Of a stretch of 23,371 nucleotides of DNA, positions 1 through 7,327 are shown one piece after another. Where the stretch lies: assembly GCA_964476135.1 (NCBI GenBank), contig CAYYYG010000016.1:1-23371 (forward strand), read 5' to 3'. Position numbers and translations under genes: made by a program. The DNA is from CAYYYG01 sp964476135 (GTDB lineage: Bacteria; Patescibacteriota; Microgenomatia; UBA1406; GWC2-37-13). The notes beneath the pieces were generated by a model. It had not been told where the DNA came from. It saw nothing but the letters and a program-made list of their open reading frames with translations, and did no database searches. Numbering within the stretch: position 1 is the first letter of the stretch; the number at the start of each line of letters is the position of its first letter.

Positions 1-74
1 AGGGATTCGAACCCCCGCAGGCATAAGCCGACAGATTTACAGTCTGTTGCGATTGACCACTCCGCCACCTCTGG
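1..74 (-). tRNA. tRNA-Tyr (GTA anticodon), 3' end cut by the window edge
   Basis: Read on the minus strand, the acceptor strand CCAGAGG (74-68) is followed by TG and the D arm with AGTGG, an anticodon arm ACAGA-CTGTAAA-TCTGT with anticodon GTA, a short variable arm of the class II type found in bacterial tRNA-Tyr, and the T loop TTCGAAT. The window begins at about tRNA position 64, so the last dozen bases, including the end of the acceptor strand and any encoded CCA, are missing. It decodes UAU and UAC. It points away from the protein gene at 121, and the spacer of about 46 bases must hold both promoters. Confidence 0.95.
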
Positions 75-120
75 TTATTGTACGTTGAATTAGTACGGAT
101 TAAATTATATCATAATATCC
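75..120. promoter_or_regulatory. Divergent spacer with -10-like elements for tRNA-Tyr and the 121 gene
   Basis: On the minus strand TATAAT at 109-104 lies about 30 bases before the tRNA 5' end and is a plausible -10. No convincing -35 is visible. On the plus strand TATCAT (108-113) or CATAAT (111-116) lies 7 or 4 bases before the ATG at 121. No Shine-Dalgarno sequence precedes that ATG. Transcription from either plus-strand hexamer would start at or next to the start codon, giving a leaderless message like many others in this window. Confidence 0.5.
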
Positions 121-1209
121 ATGACACTTACGGAGCTGTCTTACTATACACGCAAAGCAGTGCCGCTTGCTGTAATCGGTATACTCGGATTATTGATCGC
201 TTATTTTACAATAAAGATAATTCTTGAAGCGCCGGTCGATCCGGGGCCGGTAACTCCATCATACAACACCACATTCGGGCCGCTTGAACCGATTAAAATT
301 GCAAGTGCCAAGCCATCTTCTGAGTATAAATTTACCTTCGATACGATCGAGGGTGTGCCGGTCAGCGTTGCCGAATCGGCAAAAATTTATTTTATTCCCG
401 AAACAAATAGACAAATCGGTTATACGATCAAAACAAACACTATGGCTGAGGCGCTCGGATTCAACATAGCATCCAGTCCGGGTCAGGTTGAGTTTCCTTA
501 TATTACATATGAAGATCAGAAGCGTAAGCTGAAAGTCGATATAACCCGCTATAATTATGAGTACCAGTATACTTTAGGTGAAGACGATGCTTTCTTACAA
601 AATCTTACAACAGTGCCTTCACCTTCTACAATCACCGGTCACGCAACCGATTTTGTTAAATCGGTCGGAAGATACCCGGATGAACTGGCTAGAGGTAAAC
701 CAAATATCGTTTTCTGGAAATTTGACCCAGTCGAGCGCAAGATAAATATCAGCGAATCTCCAAAGGAGGCCAATATGGCAGAAGTCGATTTTTACAGAGG
801 GGACATAAACGAATTTCCAAGCGTGACTTCAAATTATTTCAACAGTAAAAATTACGTCCTAATTTTATATCACACGACCGGCATGCAAATTGTTAAGGCG
901 CAAATCAACTTTTTCGAAACGGCCGCCGATCAGGAAGGAACTTATCCCCTTAAGTCAGCTGAAACAGCCTGGAAACAAGTGTTGGAGGGTAAAGGTATCG
1001 TGGTGAGCTCCGACCCGGATGTAAAAGATGTTACAATCAAAGAGATGTTTATGGCCTACTATGACCCCGACGAATACATGCCTTATCTGCAGCCTGTTTA
1101 TGTTTTTCTAGGTGGACGGGGAAGTAGTTTCGCAGCATATGTTCCGGCTGTAGACGATACTCAGATATCTGCCGATAATAAGCCGAGTCCGTCAGTTACA
1201 GCCGAATAA
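121..1209 (+). CDS. Membrane-anchored protein of unknown function
   Basis: I do not recognise the family of this 362-aa protein. The N-terminus has a basic RK pair followed by one hydrophobic segment (about residues 14-35, AVPLAVIGILGLLIAYFTI), consistent with a signal anchor, so the rest should lie outside the membrane. The exported part is rich in aromatic residues and beta-prone. It ends in a compact segment around residues 300-345 (YYDPDEYMPYLQPVYVFLGG) that faintly recalls PepSY- or YycI-like extracellular domains; this is a guess. No catalytic motif is visible. The ATG at 121 has no SD, but a -10 lies just upstream. The stop codon abuts the stop of the convergent carboxypeptidase gene with no base between them. 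An in-frame internal ATG at 775 has an excellent SD (see the separate entry). Confidence 0.85.
   Translation: MTLTELSYYTRKAVPLAVIGILGLLIAYFTIKIILEAPVDPGPVTPSYNTTFGPLEPIKIASAKPSSEYKFTFDTIEGVPVSVAESAKIYFIPETNRQIGYTIKTNTMAEALGFNIASSPGQVEFPYITYEDQKRKLKVDITRYNYEYQYTLGEDDAFLQNLTTVPSPSTITGHATDFVKSVGRYPDELARGKPNIVFWKFDPVERKINISESPKEANMAEVDFYRGDINEFPSVTSNYFNSKNYVLILYHTTGMQIVKAQINFFETAADQEGTYPLKSAETAWKQVLEGKGIVVSSDPDVKDVTIKEMFMAYYDPDEYMPYLQPVYVFLGGRGSSFAAYVPAVDDTQISADNKPSPSVTAE
762..777 (+). promoter_or_regulatory. Internal Shine-Dalgarno plus in-frame ATG inside the 121 gene
   Basis: AAAGGAGG at 762-769, then five bases, then ATG at 775, in frame with the 121-1209 gene. Initiation here would give a soluble C-terminal product of 144 residues starting MAEVDF and lacking the membrane anchor. 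This is the best SD match upstream of any in-frame ATG before the terminal cassette. The same bases encode KEAN, so it may be coincidence. Confidence 0.25.
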
Positions 1210-2124
1210 TTATGGCGTCGGTATGGAGGTGTATTTGACCGTAGATTTTATCCAGTCTACAAGGATTCTCGTGTCTGCAAATCGATCCTGACTTTTTAGA
1301 ATTACAATTATATATTCGTGACCGTCTTTTTTATATAAGCTGACCAGATTTTCTCCGGCAAATTCGGTATAACCTGTTTTCAACCCGCCGATCCCCTGTA
1401 TTTCCCCGAGTAGTTTATTCACATTGGATAGCTTGTGGAATATCTGATAATCAACATCTGAAATGGTTATTTCTTTTGTCCCGACGATTTTTTTAAGAAA
1501 CGGATGGATCAGGAGTTCGCGGGATGCGATCGTAAGATCAAATGCGGTTGAATATTGATTTTGGTCATCCAACCCAGCTGGATTCACGAAGTGGGAGTCT
1601 TTCATCCCAAGTGCAGCCGCTTTATTATTCATGAGAGTGACGAAAGCATCATAGCCGTAGGCATCGGCGATCGCGTATGCTGCGTCATTGCCGGAGTGCA
1701 CGAGTATTCCGTATAGTAAATTTTCAAGGGTAATCCGTTCGTTTTGGATAAGACCCATTGTTTGGCCTTCATTTTTAATCCTTGTTACTTCGATAATGTC
1801 GTCAGGCTTCATTACATCAAGCGCCACTAATGCGGTTATTATTTTAGTTGTTGAAGCCGGGTACATTTTTTCTTTCTGATTGAATGAGAGTATCGGCGTA
1901 AATGTTTCCATATCGGTAACATAGGCGCTGAATGCAGATATGGGTGGATAAGTAGCTCCATTTATTTCCGGTATTGGAGGGATTTTTATATCCAGGTATT
2001 CAGGTTCACTGTATCTGAACAAATTTCTATTGAAAGCGGCTGCCCGAAAATAATCAGAATCTCCCGGATAAAACAGGAACAGTAAGGTAAAAAACAGAAA
2101 TAGTATATATACTCTGGTTCGCAT
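1210..2124 (-). CDS. D-alanyl-D-alanine carboxypeptidase (peptidase S11 / low-molecular-weight PBP)
   Basis: A serine peptidase that trims the terminal D-Ala from peptidoglycan stem peptides outside the cytoplasmic membrane. All three penicillin-binding motifs are present in order: SxxK in YPASTTKII, SxN as SGN in LVHSGNDAAYA, and KTG in GLKTGYTEFAG. The N-terminus is hydrophobic (VYILFLFFTLLFLFY) and acts as a signal peptide or anchor. I place the start at ATG 2124 (MRTRVY), giving 304 aa; a TTG at 2136 would add four residues. No long C-terminal anchor domain is present, so this is a minimal S11 enzyme. It is the last gene of the minus-strand cluster, 21 bases after aspS. A promoter in that gap is unclear. 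Confidence 0.93.
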   Translation of the reverse strand: MRTRVYILFLFFTLLFLFYPGDSDYFRAAAFNRNLFRYSEPEYLDIKIPPIPEINGATYPPISAFSAYVTDMETFTPILSFNQKEKMYPASTTKIITALVALDVMKPDDIIEVTRIKNEGQTMGLIQNERITLENLLYGILVHSGNDAAYAIADAYGYDAFVTLMNNKAAALGMKDSHFVNPAGLDDQNQYSTAFDLTIASRELLIHPFLKKIVGTKEITISDVDYQIFHKLSNVNKLLGEIQGIGGLKTGYTEFAGENLVSLYKKDGHEYIIVILKSQDRFADTRILVDWIKSTVKYTSIPTP

Positions 2125-2145
2125 GCGGCAATACAATTAATAGTA

Positions 2146-3540
2146 TTATTGTACTATTTTTATGCCAAGTTCTTTTAACTGTTCATCCGTTGGAGCGGAG
2201 GGAGCCTCCATGACAGCTGTTTTTCCACCGGAACTCGCCGGGAATGGTACCACCTCCCGAAGTGACGGCTCACCGTTCACAGCCATCAGGAATCGGTCGA
2301 TACCCGGAGCTATTCCCCCGTGCGGTGGAACTCCATATGTGAAAGCCGACAGCATGTGCTCGAACTGGCTTTTCTGTTCTTCACTGAAGCCGATTAGATC
2401 AAATACTTTTTTCTGAACTTCGGCGTCATGAATTCTGATACTGCCGCCGCCGACCTCGTATCCATTCAGCACTAAGTCGTGTTGGAGTCCGCGCACCTTC
2501 ATCGGGTCTGTTTCGAGCAAAGCGACGTCATCCGGATGCGGAGCTGTAAACATGTGGTGTGAGGGTGCGAATTTTGCCTTGCCTGATCCATGAAAAAAGT
2601 CGGCCTCGGTCTGTTCGTTAAAGAGCGGGAAGTCGACAGTCCAGGAAAATGCCAACTCATTCGGGTCATTCTTGTTTTTTCTAAGATCGGGTTTGTCGGT
2701 GCCGTATTTTGACATCACCTCTTTGTGAGACAGTCTTGGCCAGGGAGTCTGCGAAATATGTTTTTCCGGGAATATTTCGGCAATCAGGCCTGTGAACATT
2801 TTTTCCGTCAGATCCATTATGTCCTTCTGTGTAATAAACGACATTTCCATATCGAGCTGGGTAAATTCGGCATAGGCTCGATCAGCTCTTGGATCTTCGT
2901 CCCGGAAGCATCTGGCGATCTGAAAATATTTTTCTATCCCGGCGACCATTAGAAGTTGCTTATATTGCTGCGGAGACTGAGGCAGGGCATAAAACTTACC
3001 TTTTTGCAATCTTGAAGGTACAAGAAAATCACGAGCTCCCTCGGGTGTCGTCTTCGTAAGCACGGGCGTTTCCACTTCGATAAATCCTTCCTTTGCAAGG
3101 TAATTTCTTATGAACATTGTCGTCTTTGAACGGTTGAGCAGATTTTTCATCATTCTTTTTCTTCTCAGATCGAGGTATCTGTATTTAAGTCTGATTTCTT
3201 CATCGATTTCATATCCGTCGGAATCGATAGGTATTGGTAGAGGCTGCGCTTTATTGATAACCTCCACTTTTTTGACTTCGACTTCCACCGATCCTGTTTT
3301 TATGTTCGGATTTATTAATTTATCCGGTCGTTTTTTTACCAATCCGGTGATTTTCAATACGTATTCAGTGGAAACGTCTCTTAGCTGCTCGCCTGTGCCA
3401 ACACATTGAATAATGCCCGACCTGTCACGCAGATCTATAAAGACTATTTTTTTGTGGTCGCGCTTTGTTTCTACCCAGCCATATAATTCGACCTCCTGGC
3501 CGATTTTGTTTATGCTTTCCTCAATGAAGTATGGTTTCAT
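2146..3540 (-). CDS. aspS: Aspartyl-tRNA synthetase, bacterial type without GAD domain
   Basis: Charges tRNA-Asp with aspartate in the cytoplasm. The OB-fold anticodon-binding domain is at about residues 15-100. The class II core follows, with motif 1 around EGFIEVETPVLTKTTPEGARD, motif 2 as RCFRDEDPRADRAYAEFTQLD and motif 3 as GGIAPGIDRFLM. At 464 aa it is about 120 residues shorter than ordinary bacterial AspRS. The GAD insertion expected after GTDKPDLR (about residue 287) is gone, and the chain runs straight into the core strand SWTVDFPLF. His29 in KRDHKK matches the residue typical of non-discriminating bacterial enzymes, which also make Asp-tRNA-Asn for GatCAB. The ATG at 3540 is preferred to the TTG at 3549 because TATAAT lies 8 bases upstream. 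Confidence 0.95.
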   Translation of the reverse strand: MKPYFIEESINKIGQEVELYGWVETKRDHKKIVFIDLRDRSGIIQCVGTGEQLRDVSTEYVLKITGLVKKRPDKLINPNIKTGSVEVEVKKVEVINKAQPLPIPIDSDGYEIDEEIRLKYRYLDLRRKRMMKNLLNRSKTTMFIRNYLAKEGFIEVETPVLTKTTPEGARDFLVPSRLQKGKFYALPQSPQQYKQLLMVAGIEKYFQIARCFRDEDPRADRAYAEFTQLDMEMSFITQKDIMDLTEKMFTGLIAEIFPEKHISQTPWPRLSHKEVMSKYGTDKPDLRKNKNDPNELAFSWTVDFPLFNEQTEADFFHGSGKAKFAPSHHMFTAPHPDDVALLETDPMKVRGLQHDLVLNGYEVGGGSIRIHDAEVQKKVFDLIGFSEEQKSQFEHMLSAFTYGVPPHGGIAPGIDRFLMAVNGEPSLREVVPFPASSGGKTAVMEAPSAPTDEQLKELGIKIVQ

Positions 3541-3548
3541 AATCGTCA

Positions 3549-3557
3549 ATTATAACA
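3549..3557 (-). promoter_or_regulatory. Extended -10 for a leaderless aspS transcript
   Basis: The minus strand reads TGTTATAAT at 3557-3549, a perfect -10 with the extended TGn element. Eight bases (TGACGATT) separate it from the aspS ATG at 3540, so transcription would start at or within a base or two of the ATG. The element fills the 17-base gap after the recJ stop. No -35 is evident and no SD exists. Confidence 0.65.
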
Positions 3558-5252
3558 TTATGCCGCAGAAAAATATTTGATCTTCCCGTTTAGGCGCTCC
3601 CGACCGTTCCAACGATTAACCTCGGCGTTATAGACCACATCCAGTTTCATCCCGCGCGAAAGCTCACCAAAACGGTCGCCCGTCGAGAAAGAAACCAGTT
3701 CCAATGGTTGAGAAGTGTGCTCGCTATCCTTAACGTGCATTTTAATATGATTGCCGGTTTTTCCGATTGTTTTCGCTTCCACAAGATCTACTTGGCTATA
3801 AAAAAGCGGATGTGGGTTGCCCATCCCGAATGGTTCCAGCTCTTCAAGATCATATGCAACATCAAGATCGAGCTCGCTTACCGGGATTTTCATATCAGCC
3901 TCGATGGTTTTCTCAAGATCCTCATCTTTAATAAGTAATGATGCTTTTTTATTGGCTTCTTTCGTAAACAAATCCAGCTTGTCTTTTTCTATCGAAAAGC
4001 CGGCGGCCTGAGCATGACCTCCGACATCGATAAGATGTTCCCTTAGACTTCGCAGAAAATCAGTCATGTGAAAGCTTTTTATCGAACGGGCTGACCCTTT
4101 ATAAATACCGTCAGATTTGGTCATTACTATTACCGGACGATAATATTTTTCAAGCAGCTTCGACGCGATTAATCCGATGATCCCTTCGTGCCACGCTTCG
4201 GAGCGGACAATTATTATTTTGGGTATATTTGTGCCATATTCCCGCTCTACCTGCAAATTAGCCGCTTCGATCGCCTCCTTGACCAGGCCTTGTCTTTCCT
4301 TGTTCGAATCACCAAGCAGTGCCGCAAGCTGAAAAGCTCTTGATTCGCTTGTTGTACAGAGCAGTCTGAGCGCATCTAATGCATGACTCAATCTGCCGAT
4401 GGCGTTTATTCTTGGCGCAATCATAAAGCCAATCTCGTACGGGGTGATCGGTTTTCCTGAAATACCTGACTGCTCCATTAAATGGCGCAACCCTATGCGG
4501 TTTAATTTCTGGAATTGTTTCAGTCCGTGTTTAACTACGCTCCTTGAAGGGCCGGTGAGCGGTACCAGATCCGCGATAGTACCTATCGAAGCAAGAGCCA
4601 TGTAATCATGTGCGAAATTAGACTCCAGTTTTTTAGTGTTTGTGCCATCGGACGCCAGGAAATTTTCATAAATCATTTTCGAAAAAAAGTAAGACACTCC
4701 TGATCCGGAGAGTGCGGGGATGTGAAAAACGGCCTCGGCGCTACCTTCCGGACCAACCTCCGGCCGTAAATGATGGTCCGTGACGATTACCGGTATTCCT
4801 AAAGATTTAGAATATTCTATTTTTTCCTTAGCGGTTATGCCATGATCGACGCTTATTATGAGCGACGGGTCGAATTTGGATTTTATGTTATCGATGCCTT
4901 TTTTAGAGAATCCATACCCCTCATGTTGCCGGTGGGGGACATACGGCATTACATTAAATCCCAGCAGATGCATAGTTTCCCAGAGAATCGTGCCGCCTGT
5001 AATCCCGTCGGCGTCGTAGTCGGTGTAGATCACAACCGGTTTGTTTTTATCCTTAATTTGTTTAAGAATGCGTACTGTATTTTTAATTTCCTTATCATAT
5101 CCGAAATCCTTAATCGACAATTCAAGCGGATTCGGTGGATTAGTAAAAGCTGATTTATCTTTTATATTGCGATTTTCGAGTATGGTTCCGATAATTTTTT
5201 CTTTTTTGTCTTTTTTGCCGTGTTTAAGTTCGGTTTTGTAAGATATTTTCAT
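3558..5252 (-). CDS. recJ: Single-stranded-DNA-specific exonuclease RecJ
   Basis: A 5'-3' ssDNA exonuclease acting in recombination and mismatch or base-excision repair. The DHH domain motifs are intact: DYDADG near residue 80, SVDHGI, the DHH signature in VTDHHLRPE, and GTIADLVPL. The DHHA1 domain carries GSARS and GGHAQAAG, and a C-terminal OB-type domain follows. At 564 aa it is close to the usual bacterial length, and no metal ligand appears to be lost, unlike the DHH relative at 6287-7309. The ATG at 5252 lies 4 bases after the rmuC stop, so the two are co-transcribed and possibly coupled. A weak TAGATT hexamer 6 bases upstream falls inside the last rmuC codons. Confidence 0.96.
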   Translation of the reverse strand: MKISYKTELKHGKKDKKEKIIGTILENRNIKDKSAFTNPPNPLELSIKDFGYDKEIKNTVRILKQIKDKNKPVVIYTDYDADGITGGTILWETMHLLGFNVMPYVPHRQHEGYGFSKKGIDNIKSKFDPSLIISVDHGITAKEKIEYSKSLGIPVIVTDHHLRPEVGPEGSAEAVFHIPALSGSGVSYFFSKMIYENFLASDGTNTKKLESNFAHDYMALASIGTIADLVPLTGPSRSVVKHGLKQFQKLNRIGLRHLMEQSGISGKPITPYEIGFMIAPRINAIGRLSHALDALRLLCTTSESRAFQLAALLGDSNKERQGLVKEAIEAANLQVEREYGTNIPKIIIVRSEAWHEGIIGLIASKLLEKYYRPVIVMTKSDGIYKGSARSIKSFHMTDFLRSLREHLIDVGGHAQAAGFSIEKDKLDLFTKEANKKASLLIKDEDLEKTIEADMKIPVSELDLDVAYDLEELEPFGMGNPHPLFYSQVDLVEAKTIGKTGNHIKMHVKDSEHTSQPLELVSFSTGDRFGELSRGMKLDVVYNAEVNRWNGRERLNGKIKYFSAA

Positions 5253-5256
5253 ATTT

Positions 5257-6255
5257 TCAATCTATCAACTTATCTTGTGTTTTTTCGGCCGAGAGCATGT
5301 CTATTGAGGATAGTTTTTGTCCAAGACCGGTGAAGGTGGCTCCTACGGCCGCCGATTGATTATAGGCGTTAGTAAGATGCTTGTTCATAAGGTTAATCGC
5401 CGATTCGGTTTTTTCATAATCTTTTCTGATTGCCTGCAATGTGCTCAATATTTTTTTTGCCTCAGACTGGATTTTTTGACCTTCAAAAGACATAAGTATC
5501 GCCCTTAGGTAGGCATAAAAACTGAGTGGGGAAACCGGCAGGACTCGCTTATTCGAGCCGAAGTCGAACAGGTCGGCATCATTTATTATCTCATAATACA
5601 TAGCCTCGGAGGGAACGTACATAATCGCATAGTCGACGGTATTTTCGGAAGTATTGATGTATTTTTTTGAAATATCGTCGATATGTTTTTTAACATCACG
5701 GATGAATTCCTTTTTTGCCTTCAGCTTTCCTAATTCGTCGGCTGCCTGGTTAAGTTTCCTGAAGTTTTCCAGAGGAAATTTCGAGTCGATAGATATCAGT
5801 CCCTGGCTGGTTTTTATTACCGCATCGACTTTTTCACCATTTCTAAAAGCATGCTGGAATTCATAAGATGCTGGAGGTAAGTACTGATTTAATAATTCCT
5901 TAAGAACCTGTTCGCCTATATTTCCCCGCAGCTTGGGCGACTGCAATAGTTCTTGAAGTTCCTTCATGGAGCGTCCGATTTCCGAGAATTCACCGATACT
6001 TTTTTGTACTGTGCCGATTACGGTTGCGGCTTTATCGAGTCGGTTGTTGAAGATATTCATGCTGTCGGTCATTTTCTTATCCATTTGGAAAGAAGAAGTT
6101 TCTACCCGCCGGCTGACTTCTTTAAGCCAGGTTACAAGATCATCTGACTGAGTTGACTTTTTTTCGAGGTTTTTGATCAGTAGATATACTACTATCAAGA
6201 TAATAACTCCTATAACAGCTATTTCTATTCCGATAAAGAGAGAATTTTGATCCAC
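5257..6255 (-). CDS. rmuC: DNA recombination protein RmuC
   Basis: Belongs to the RmuC family, which limits sequence inversions between repeats and has a PD-(D/E)XK nuclease-like core. Residues about 8-27 form an N-terminal membrane segment (IGIEIAVIGVIILIVVYLLI). A heptad-rich stretch to about residue 100 should be coiled coil. The conserved core then shows SPKLRGNIGEQVLKELL, DAVIKTSQGLISIDSKFPLENF and DYAIMYVPSEAMYYE. At 332 aa it is short but complete. The start is GTG at 6255, chosen because a near-perfect extended -10 ends 6 bases before it. The gene ends in TGA, which shows that TGA is a stop in this genome. It precedes recJ by 4 bases, forming a DNA-repair pair. Confidence 0.93.
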   Translation of the reverse strand: MDQNSLFIGIEIAVIGVIILIVVYLLIKNLEKKSTQSDDLVTWLKEVSRRVETSSFQMDKKMTDSMNIFNNRLDKAATVIGTVQKSIGEFSEIGRSMKELQELLQSPKLRGNIGEQVLKELLNQYLPPASYEFQHAFRNGEKVDAVIKTSQGLISIDSKFPLENFRKLNQAADELGKLKAKKEFIRDVKKHIDDISKKYINTSENTVDYAIMYVPSEAMYYEIINDADLFDFGSNKRVLPVSPLSFYAYLRAILMSFEGQKIQSEAKKILSTLQAIRKDYEKTESAINLMNKHLTNAYNQSAAVGATFTGLGQKLSSIDMLSAEKTQDKLID

Positions 6256-6261
6256 TCAATG

Positions 6262-6270
6262 ATTATATCA
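6262..6270 (-). promoter_or_regulatory. Extended -10 for a leaderless rmuC transcript with GTG start
   Basis: The minus strand reads TGATATAAT at 6270-6262, then CATTGA, then GTG at 6255. This is a consensus hexamer with an extended TGn element, 6 bases before the start codon. There is no SD. It would place the first transcribed base at or within the GTG. It lies in the 31-base gap after the DHH-like gene. Confidence 0.65.
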
Positions 6271-6286
6271 CTGTTGAACCAAGCTC

Positions 6287-7309
6287 TTATACCAATCCGC
6301 CACCACCACGGAAGATTTTAGGTTTTAGCCAGTCCTGTGGCGTGCTGTTTTGCGAATCGTTCGATTGCGGCATTGATTGAGGCGCTGCCTGTTCGCCCTG
6401 CTGTTGGGAAAAACCCTGATTCATAGTTGCATTCGGCTGCTGCGGTGGTCTTGCTGGCCGTCTTATTGCCTGGGGATTCTGAAACTGCTGCTGCGGTGGT
6501 CGCTGTGTATTTTGTGATCCCTGCTGCATTTGTTGTGGCTGCATAGGCATCATAGGTCTTGCCATCTGCTTTCTCATAGCACCTAATTTCATGAGAGCCG
6601 CTGCTGCCTCAAATGTTTCTGCTTTGACAGAATATGAGGAAAACGAATTGGTAGCTGCGGTTATGCCGGCGTATAGATTTGTTGCGATGTCTTTGTCGAT
6701 CTCGCATTTCAGTGTCAGGAGGACACGTAATACCATTTCCGAAACGGATGAAATAGTTTTGTCGACATAGTTTATGGTGCCGAAATTGGCATTTACAAGA
6801 TGTCGATCGATATTAATGATGGTTTTTCCCTGGAATTCCCTTTGGTTATCGGTATAAATTTGTCCAAGGACATTCAGGTTGGGCGAGTCTATAACGATTA
6901 TAAAATCAGCGGCCCCTCCGGAATAGCTATATTGTACTTTTTGAGGATCGAGTTTGGGTTGGCCGGCGGCAGGAAATATAATTACATTAAAAGTGCCCCC
7001 ATCGATATTGTAGTCCACTTTGTCGACTGCTCCTTCGGTGTAGGGGAATGATATTGTCAGATTATCCCCAACCGTTTTAAATGCGGTCTGTATTTTGTCT
7101 GATCCAATAAGATCGCTTGTAGGCGTTTTTGCGGCTACGATGGATACGTTTTTACCGAATTTTGTTAAGCCCAAATATAAGGAAGTACCGGCAGCAATGG
7201 TGTCTGCTGTTGCGCTTGAGGATAATACTATAACTCCATTCATTCCTTTGGTTACTGCTTCCGCTATCTGATTTAATACAGCAGGGTTAGTTTGTTCGAC
7301 AGGATTCAT
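6287..7309 (-). CDS. Degenerate DHH-family phosphoesterase-like protein with Q/P-rich tail
   Basis: Residues about 10-240 have the layout of a DHH phosphoesterase of the NrnA type: a first strand (GVIVLSSSATADTIAAGTSL) where active enzymes have HxxPDxDxxGS, a second site FIIVIDSPNLNVLG, and NIDRHLVN where the DHH signature should be. The first motif keeps only one Asp (D36), and DHH reads DRH (168-170), so catalysis is doubtful. From about residue 245 the chain is disordered and rich in Gln, Pro and Met, and it ends with DWLKPKIFRGGGGLV, which looks like a short docking motif. It follows infB by 18 bases, the place nrnA holds in many bacterial nusA-infB operons. It may be a structural or RNA-binding relic; function unknown. 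The start has no SD and only a weak -10. Confidence 0.8.
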   Translation of the reverse strand: MNPVEQTNPAVLNQIAEAVTKGMNGVIVLSSSATADTIAAGTSLYLGLTKFGKNVSIVAAKTPTSDLIGSDKIQTAFKTVGDNLTISFPYTEGAVDKVDYNIDGGTFNVIIFPAAGQPKLDPQKVQYSYSGGAADFIIVIDSPNLNVLGQIYTDNQREFQGKTIINIDRHLVNANFGTINYVDKTISSVSEMVLRVLLTLKCEIDKDIATNLYAGITAATNSFSSYSVKAETFEAAAALMKLGAMRKQMARPMMPMQPQQMQQGSQNTQRPPQQQFQNPQAIRRPARPPQQPNATMNQGFSQQQGEQAAPQSMPQSNDSQNSTPQDWLKPKIFRGGGGLV

Positions 7310-7327
7310 ACTACTATAAGATAATTG

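Noticed and set aside
5257..5259. TGA read as glycine (Gracilibacteria/Absconditabacteria code)
   Set aside because: Reading through TGA in rmuC, cca or the cytidylyltransferase gene runs past natural protein ends and into neighbouring genes; TGA behaves as a stop.
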